Part shown: in pieces, positions 57,877 to 64,000 of the stretch | Numbering within the stretch: the first letter of the stretch is position 1 | Layout of the letters: each line of letters begins with the position of its first letter | Assembly (NCBI GenBank): GCA_014905825.1 | Contig: JACGCN010000047.1 | Coordinates: 1 to 64,000 of the forward strand | Length of the DNA stretch: 64,000 nt | Origin: Lyophyllum atratum | Lineage: Eukaryota > Basidiomycota > Agaricomycetes > Agaricales > Lyophyllaceae | Direction of reading: 5' to 3' | Program-made: the position numbers and the translations under genes | The notes under the pieces: model-generated | The model's database searches: none | Seen by the model: only the letters and a program-made list of their open reading frames with translations | Told to the model about the DNA's origin: nothing

Positions 57877-58392
57877 CATACGCATGCGTCGAGAGTCTTT
57901 GTCTTTTTTCTTTCTTTCTTGATTGTGTTTCTGCTGTGTGCTTCAGATTTTCGATTACGCTAGAACTAATTTAATGTGCCCTCTAGACGTATGTCTAATG
58001 CGACATGGTTGTTTTGCCTCCAAACTCACCTGTCCGACGGCTGCGATGACCAGCATCAGTCAGCTGCCTCGAGGACGCAAGTTTGGACAACGCTCAGAAT
58101 GTAGCTTCAGTCAAGGTGGGGAAGAGACTGGGGGTAACACTTGCGCGTTTTCTGACAATTTGATGCCACAAGGTCGGCATCTCTTTCATGCTGACGTTTT
58201 TTTTTCCTTCAGAACGCGCTTTGTCTTCAACTCAGCGCCAAGGTTATCGTTCTTGTCTCCCCTTCTAGTTGAGCCCCTTATTGCGCCCCATCCTGCGGCA
58301 GCTTTCTCTACACAACCCAGCGAGCAGGGTCATGCGAGAGCGCAGGTCCTTTAAAGAGGAGGGTGCGGAGGTCTATGTAGAGTGCCCCAGAC
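57877..58392. other. Intergenic
   Basis: 3' flank of beta-tubulin (pyrimidine-rich near 57900) and promoter of the UbiA gene. No gene recognised. Confidence 0.45.
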
Positions 58393-59908
58393 ATGACGCA
58401 GAGTCCTCCAAAGACGTGCAATGACCCCGATCCACTTCCCATTGACCCAGACGCCGCATTTTCCACAGCGCGCTCCCTCCGATGGTTTCCAGAGGCCTGG
58501 CATCCTTATTTGCAACTGATACGACTAGACAAGGTATTACCTCCTCTGCGCCCAGGTGTTCTGGTAGTTGACCAAGACATGTTATCAGCCTACTGGAACC
58601 AACTTACTCATGTTCTGGCCATTCGGTGCGTAGCCCTCCCCGTATTTCTTCTGTCTTACTTCGGGTACTCATGGAGGCATTTAGCGTGGGGCTTGACTAT
58701 GGCGGCGTACAGCCAGTCGATGGCTCTGGATGTGTATGTGCTGCGCCTCGCTGAGTGTCTTGTGGGGGCGTTCGAAGTTCGAAGCTCGGCGTGTACGATC
58801 AATGATATCTTTGACTGTAGGATTGATGCTCGTGTCGGTATGTATCACGGTTGATGTAATAGCATGAGCGAGGGACTTACTTCGCTCACAGAACGGACGA
58901 GAAGTCGACCGATCCCGAGTGGGCGTGTCCCTGTTGCGGCAGCAGTCGTGTATCTATTGGCTCAATACGTGCTTGGTGTGGCATTTTTTTGCGCCACGAT
59001 GGATGGGCTTGCGTTCGTTTTCATCTTCTCGTATATGTGGTTCTGTTTGACCTGACGTGATGGTACTGTCAGGCTTTGGGTGGCGTTGTTCCAGCTTCTT
59101 CCGCTGTGAGTTCTGTATCGCAAGCGTCAGACCTGCTGTCATCTGAAGAAAATAATGTTTGATTATTGTCGGGCAGCTTTGCGATATATCCGTTGATGAA
59201 ACGCGTTACGGACTGGCCCGAGGCTTGGCTCGGTTTCGCCATGAATTTTGGTAAATGATTTTCTGGAGGTCGATGATGTATGCTCACCTTGTCCTAGGCT
59301 TCTTGACTTCGTGGATCTCTCAACGCGGGCCGGTCGATTATCCGTTCATCGTTGCTGCTATGATCGGCTGCTGGTGCTGGACCATGCTTTACGGTATGTC
59401 GATAAACACAATTTCGTCTTGATGTAAAGACTCAGTGGAATCGGACTAGACACCATTTACGCGTGCCAGGATAAGAGGGACGATGCTAAGGCGTGTCCCA
59501 TTGCCCTACGTATGGTATCCCTTATCTGACCTCACTCGCAGGCCGGCGTTCGTTCGACAGCTCTTGCGTTCGGGTCTTGAATAAGACCAATTCTACTACC
59601 CTTTGCTGTGACATTCGTGGCGATGCTAGCAATCGCTGGTGCGATGAACGGACAGGGCCCCGCCTACTATCTCATTTCGGTCGGAGGAATGGCGATGCAT
59701 TTGACATGGCAGTTCAGGACTGTTGATCTCGACGTACCGGAGAGTTGCTGGCGTATGTGCTGGTGCGATTATTTTGATGGGGGGGATGTGGTGATTGACG
59801 TCTTTGGCAGGTAATTTTCGGAGTAATGGGAGGTTGGGATGGGTTGTTTGGGGTGGGGGTTTTGTTGACTATTTGTTGAAGATGAGGTATTTTCAGTGGT
59901 TGGGTTGA
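58393..59908 (+). pseudogene. UbiA-family prenyltransferase, COQ2-like, with in-frame stop
   Basis: Ten exons read in order: MTQSPPKTCNDPDPLPIDPD, HPYLQLIRLDK, PTGTNLLMFWPF, AWGLTMAAY, the first Asp-rich motif SACTINDIFDCRIDARVERT, RSRPIPSGRVPVAAAVVYLL, YPLMKRVTDWPEAWLGFAMN, the second motif YDTIYACQDKRDDAKAGVRS, then FGS-TGA-IRPILLPFAVTF and on to ESCWRNFRSNGRLGWVVWGG. The TGA at 59578-59580 falls exactly where I expect the Trp of FGSWIRP; the frame continues cleanly after it to a natural end. One intron (before AGVRS) starts with GC. UbiA enzymes attach a polyprenyl chain to an aromatic acid (4-hydroxybenzoate in ubiquinone synthesis). There is no mitochondrial presequence, so it may be a paralogue rather than true COQ2. 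As read, the last third is lost. Confidence 0.8.
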
Positions 59909-60133
59909 GGACGTCGAGGTTCAGTGAACATTCCCTACGGGAATTTAGACGCTCGAATTCGCTGGGCTCCTTTTGCTTTTTCTTCTGCTAGTGCTTCTCA
60001 AGCTTGTGATCATATCCTTCGGGCGTGTTGGGTTTCCTGACCGAAATGCGTAATCCATATATCACTTTCACCTCCCGGTTCCTTGGTCATCATCGACTTC
60101 CTGATAATCCCTAACCCTACATACATGGGACCT

Positions 60134-60165
60134 GTAGTAGTAGTATAGTAGTAGTAGTAGTAGTA
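60134..60165. repeat. (GTA)n microsatellite
   Basis: About ten GTA units with one interruption (GTATAGTA). Confidence 0.85.
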
Positions 60166-60830
60166 CTGTAAGCTGCGGTACTGTTACGTGGGCGAAGACG
60201 GTGAGGGACGAGGTCAATGTCAGTTGATACGATACACATACGGTGGACGTAATCTGTTGAGTCATTTCTTACACGTTCTTGCACTCCAGCATGCATCTTT
60301 TACATATAAACGCGCTTCCTCTGCAGGGGTATCGATCGCGATAGCGTATCCTGCATTCCTTCCACCGGGCCAGCATCCGACTCCGCTGACCTTGTCAAGA
60401 AATGAACTTTGTTCGCGTCCATTATCTCAATGATATTGCTGAAATGAACTTTGGTGAAGCAAGGTTTCGAGACCACATGGACAAGAAACGGCGAGTCAAG
60501 TCCATCAACCCCTGTAACACTTTGTACTAGCTTCGCAGGGCTCAGGCTGCGCCCCTAACGCCCAAATCAACTAATAATCGACCCAGCGGCTCAATCTTAT
60601 GCATTTGAGACATCACGAGAGCGACAATAGCTCTGATCGCCCTCTCATGACCCTGCCCTGACGATGGAGCCGAGAAGAGGGTCGATTTTATATCAAGTTG
60701 CATATGCGTAGGCTGGGGTAGTGCGGGAAAACCTCGGAGTAATCTTTCTTACCCCACATTGACCGGTACATCGGCCCTTATCTCCTGAGTCCTGATGCCA
60801 ATGCCGCTTTCTCAAGCCCCTATGTGGCCT

Positions 60831-60840
60831 CGTATAAATT
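60831..60840 (+). promoter_or_regulatory. TATA box of the DUF1479 gene
   Basis: CGTATAAATT lies 50 bp upstream of the ATG at 60890. Confidence 0.5.
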
Positions 60841-60889
60841 GAGTAAGAAGCCAACGCCTATTTCCTACCCAAGTCACTAAGAACTTACC

Positions 60890-62634
60890 ATGGCCGCCCC
60901 CCTTCCCCCTCGCTTTGCAGACCTCAAGCAAGAGATCGCCGCTTCCTACCCCGATTTCAAGGATCGTGTTACCCAGGCATGGGGTGAGATCATCGCTGAG
61001 CTCAAGAACGTCAACGCAGATATCGCAAAGACGGGGCCGGATGTAAGTCGGGTCGTTGTCGCCCTGATGGGTTGCTGAAGTTGAACGCCCTCGTGATCGA
61101 TCTAGTACATCGCACAAGTCAATTTCGCAGATCTTGACAAGCTCAGCGCCGAGGAGATCGAGAAGATCAAAAGGCGGGGAAGCGTCGTCATCAGAGATGT
61201 CGTCCCGGATGCGGAGGCAATCCGCTGGAAGGCACTCTTGGATGAGTTCGTCAAGGCCAATCCCGACGTCGAAGGTCAGTCTTCCGATGCATTGAACTCG
61301 ACGTCGATAAGATGCTGATGTTGATTATTGTCCAGGTTTCCCCGCAGACAACAAGCAGTTCTTCCAGCTATAGTTTGTCTCTTCGCTGCTTAGCGCGGTC
61401 TAAACGCTGACTCGTTCCCAGCTGGACCAAATCGCAGGTCGAAGCGCGTGCCCATCCCAATATGCTTGCTGCTCAAGTGTGGCTTAACAACCTCTACCAC
61501 ACGAAAGAAGCGGTGTCCAACGACGGTGTCGACCTCTCGGTCCCACTCACATACGCCGACCGATTCCGCATCCGGCATCCAGGCGGTGCCTGGGGCGCTC
61601 ACCCTCCTCATGTTGACGGTTCGTGTTTAATACTTATGATATTATTCTTGTTCATCGACGGGCCAATTACACAGGCGGTGCGATCGAACGATGGGAGGAG
61701 GCCACTTTCAGACAATGTTTCTCTAGCATCTTGTCCGGTGATTGGCGTTCCCATGACCCTTATGCGCTCGATGGGCGTCTCAACGCTCACAACTCCCGCT
61801 ATGGACGACCCAATCAGGTAACGTCGTCCTGCCGATCATGCGTTGAGCTCAGCTAAAGATTCGATTCTCCAGTCGAGTATTTTCAGGACCTTCCAGGGCT
61901 GGCTGGCAATGAGGTAACCTTATTACTCGCTGGATATAATGCCGTTAGCTAATTCATTGTATCTCTCTAGCGAGACCGCACCGACCGAAGGAACACTCAG
62001 GGTCTTCCCGAATGTCTACCTCTCCAATGCATACATCATCTTGCGCCCATTCTTCCGTCCCACAACCGCTCCAGAATCCGCAGAGTTCCTGGATGCAAAG
62101 AACTGGGAATTCGGTACGCTCGATCATCCCCATCCACCTTCTATGTCCTGACACACTCGCCTGCAGATACTTCGTCCCCCGAGTTCCCTGGAATCTACCC
62201 TCAGGATGGTGGATTCGCCGGCCCCAGGCCGACCCCTGATCTGCATCCTCACCTTGAACTCGAGAAGACCATGACCTCGGTCCCCAAAGTATATCCTGGC
62301 GACACCGTCTTCTGGCACTGTGATGTCGTGCACTCCGTGGAGCAAGAGCACACTGGAAGCGGGGACTCTGCCGGTACGTCGTTTGTTGTCGCGGAAGGCA
62401 TTCCTGGTTAACAAGTGTTCCGTCTTGGTAGTCATGTATATCCCAGCCGTTCCGCTCACCCCGAACAACCAATCGTACGTCGAGCGTCAGAAGGAGACTT
62501 TCCTCACCGGTCAGCGCCCTCCCGACTTCCCGAAGGGCCCCACCGAGGACAACTTTGTTGGGATCGGTCGTGCTGATGATATTGTGGCCCCGATTGGACG
62601 GCGGGCGATGGGATTGCCGATCAGTGTCGCGTAA
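60890..62634 (+). CDS. DUF1479 protein, 2-oxoglutarate dioxygenase-like
   Basis: [20 protein letters not shown] in a good start context (ACCATGG), then [120 protein letters not shown] and ending [20 protein letters not shown]. The H-x-D metal pair is in PPHVDGG and the distal His in CDVVHSV, as expected for an Fe(II)/2-oxoglutarate fold. DUF1479 members are widespread in fungi and bacteria (YbiU group) without a firmly known substrate. Eight introns; intact; about 430 residues; cytosolic. Confidence 0.88.
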
Positions 62635-63089
62635 ATCGTTAACTTCGTACAATATATCTTTGCTGTATCCTATCGAAAATACCCTACAGTGTTCTACTTA
62701 TTCTTCCTTGAGGGTCCAGTGATCCAAGATCAGCAGTTTGAGAATGTAGGGAACGGTAACCGCATCTTCACTCTTCGTCGCCGATGATCATGATACACTC
62801 AACGGATCAGAGAGAATATATAGCATAAAACAACCTGGTATACCTCAATATACATGACAAAGGAGACAAGCAGCTGGGAAGGAAAGTACCCTCAGCGCCA
62901 TGTGCAACAACGACCCTCCGTTCGAAAGTTTTGAGATATTGGGACGGTGAATATCTTGGCTGTGCCTTAGCTTCGACTGACCCATTACCACAATGAATTC
63001 CGAGACTTCATACCTCATAGGACCAGGACTTACCGAATATCCTGTGGATCTTAAAGAACAGCATTGCAAAACACGAAAGGCGGCATATA
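62635..63089. other. Intergenic between convergent genes
   Basis: No gene recognised; 3' flanks of the DUF1479 and SDR genes. Confidence 0.45.
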
Positions 63090-64000
63090 CTAAACAACTT
63101 TGTCCTTTCCATCCTTCACCAAGACAGCGAACTCAGAGAACCCAAACATCTTCGTCATCAGCCAATCCTGTAAAATAAAATATTGATTTCAAAAGTGAAG
63201 CAAGGTTAGGGGCGCTCACAAAGGCTCTCCTCCCTAAAAAGGTGTCCATGAACCATGCTATAGATGCCATATTTCCTGTCCATAGCCAAGCTCTCGGTCT
63301 GGATTTCAAGACCTCAGTGACAACCATTCGAGCGTAAGTCTCCGTAGCCATCGCATTCACTGGGCGGTATAAGCTCGTAGCAAATCGATTTGACGGTCAA
63401 GACTCACTCTGGGATCGATGGATACGCCTCTCTTGGTATGCCTCCTCCATCGCCTTGTATAGAGAGTCGGCTGGCATAGTCTTTGGCTTCGCAATGTTGC
63501 TCTTGACAGCGCCGGTTACGACCTGCAAGCGAAGTGACCATCGAATCTGGTGTTGTGTAGAAACTGAACACGCCTTACATTGATGACCTGGATACTGCGT
63601 AGTCGTGTTTAGCAAAGATGTAACGAGATATCAAGTAATCCGTGTACTTGAAAGGTGCGAGCTCCACACGTATAGTATTACTGAACGAATGCAAAGCTGC
63701 CTTGCTCGCATTATACGCAGCACTGAAGGGGACGGGCATGATGCCCGAGAGGCTTCCTATATTTGCAATACGCCCATCCCCCGACGCGATAAGCATATGG
63801 ACAAACTCTTGCACCATGGCCATGGGCGCGAAGAGGTTCACCTCGAACAGCGCGCGAACGTCGGAGAGAACCATATCAGTGGCGGCGACGGGGTATGCTA
63901 AAACCGAGAGCACTGAATCGCAGGTGGTGAGTGTGCGTGCTGAAAGAGCTAACCTAGGCCACTGCAATCGTTGTGTTAGAAGCGGATATTGAGAAGGTAT
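63090..64000 (-). CDS. Short-chain dehydrogenase, Ayr1-like (5' end beyond window)
   Basis: The C-terminal two thirds of an SDR. Seen: an 8-nt exon giving the end of NNAGLA, then YPVAATDMVLSDVRALFEVN, the catalytic Ser in RIANIGSLSGIMPV, the YxxxK pair in FSAAYNASKAALHS, RVELAPFN, IQVINVVTGAVKSNIAKPKT, MVVTEVLKSRPRAWLWTGNM, and a C-terminus DWLMTKMFGFSEFAVLVKDG ending KVV. It resembles fungal Ayr1, the NADPH-dependent 1-acyl-dihydroxyacetone-phosphate reductase of ER and lipid droplets (first steps of ether lipid and phosphatidate synthesis), but related SDRs are hard to tell apart. Two microexons: 63954-63961 (8 nt) and 63579-63594 (16 nt, IQVIN). The Rossmann glycine motif lies off the right edge. 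Confidence 0.8.

Larger units (their letters stand above)
59909..60889. other. Intergenic with trinucleotide repeat
   Basis: No gene recognised. Holds a (GTA)n microsatellite and the DUF1479 promoter. Confidence 0.5.

Noticed and set aside
58393..62634. Secondary-metabolite cluster around UbiA and the DUF1479 oxygenase
   Set aside because: Only two candidate enzymes, one interrupted; no core synthase, P450 or regulator adjoins them.
1..64000. CRISPR arrays, operons, bacterial-type terminators or ribosome binding sites
   Set aside because: None seen; spliceosomal introns, TATA boxes and gene families show a fungal nuclear genome.

Overview
This is a nuclear segment from a basidiomycete fungus, most likely an Agaricomycete (inference). 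Coding sequence is broken by many short introns (mostly about 45-65 nt, GT-AG with some GC-AG). Several families are typical of mushrooms and relatives: DUF6593, a DUF6729-like AT-hook protein, an LRR-type F-box protein, and GNAT/ankyrin, patatin-like and DUF1479 proteins. Genes lie on both strands without operons. Because exons are so small, most models below were built by joining exons across introns, and internal boundaries are hand-made.

Layout. 0.7-2.2 kb: a decayed GH17-like secreted glucanase. 2.4-3.6 kb: Get4. 3.8-5.6 kb: a disordered protein with an N-terminal membrane segment. 5.6-7.7 kb: unexplained. 8.1-9.4 kb: GNAT plus ankyrin protein. 9.6-10.9 kb: Arv1. 11.3-12.7 kb: ABHD11-like hydrolase. 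13.1-14.0 kb: small Cys-rich secreted protein. 14.6-16.1 kb: Tsc13 enoyl reductase. 17.4-20.2 kb: ABCG half-transporter with one frameshift. 20.4-21.7 kb: second ABHD11-like hydrolase. 22-24 and 25.3-27.4 kb: duplicated patatin-like phospholipases. 28.1-29.4 kb: F-box protein. 29.8-31.3 kb: disordered protein. 32.9-33.6 kb: DUF6593 protein. 34.0 kb: intron-containing tRNA-Gly. 34.8-36.2 kb: coiled-coil/disordered protein. 38.7-41.2 kb: fungalysin (M36). 41.9-42.8 kb: C2H2 zinc-finger protein. 43.2-45.5 kb: homogentisate dioxygenase. 46.7-47.9 kb: retroelement remnant and a truncated membrane-protein gene. 48.8-51.5 kb: transketolase. 52.2-54.3 kb: AT-hook/DUF6729-like protein. 55.1-57.9 kb: divergent beta-tubulin. 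58.4-59.9 kb: UbiA prenyltransferase with an in-frame stop. 60.9-62.6 kb: DUF1479 protein. 63.1 kb to the right edge: partial SDR reductase.

Shared themes. Several genes touch lipids and the ER (Arv1 sterol transport, Tsc13 very-long-chain fatty acid elongation, Get4 tail-anchored insertion, patatins, Ayr1-like SDR), but they are housekeeping genes without signs of co-regulation. The most unusual signals are: (1) many microexons of 8-16 nt at conserved protein motifs (ABC Walker A, homogentisate dioxygenase, beta-tubulin, SDR, hydrolase, secreted protein); (2) sharp switches from C-rich to G-rich sequence inside coding exons, with a matching switch of synonymous codons; (3) a beta-tubulin with Leu and Ile where Glu198 and Phe200 normally sit, and three residues inserted into the N-terminal MREI motif; (4) four otherwise recognisable genes with lesions (GH17, ABC, membrane protein, UbiA), against roughly twenty intact neighbours.
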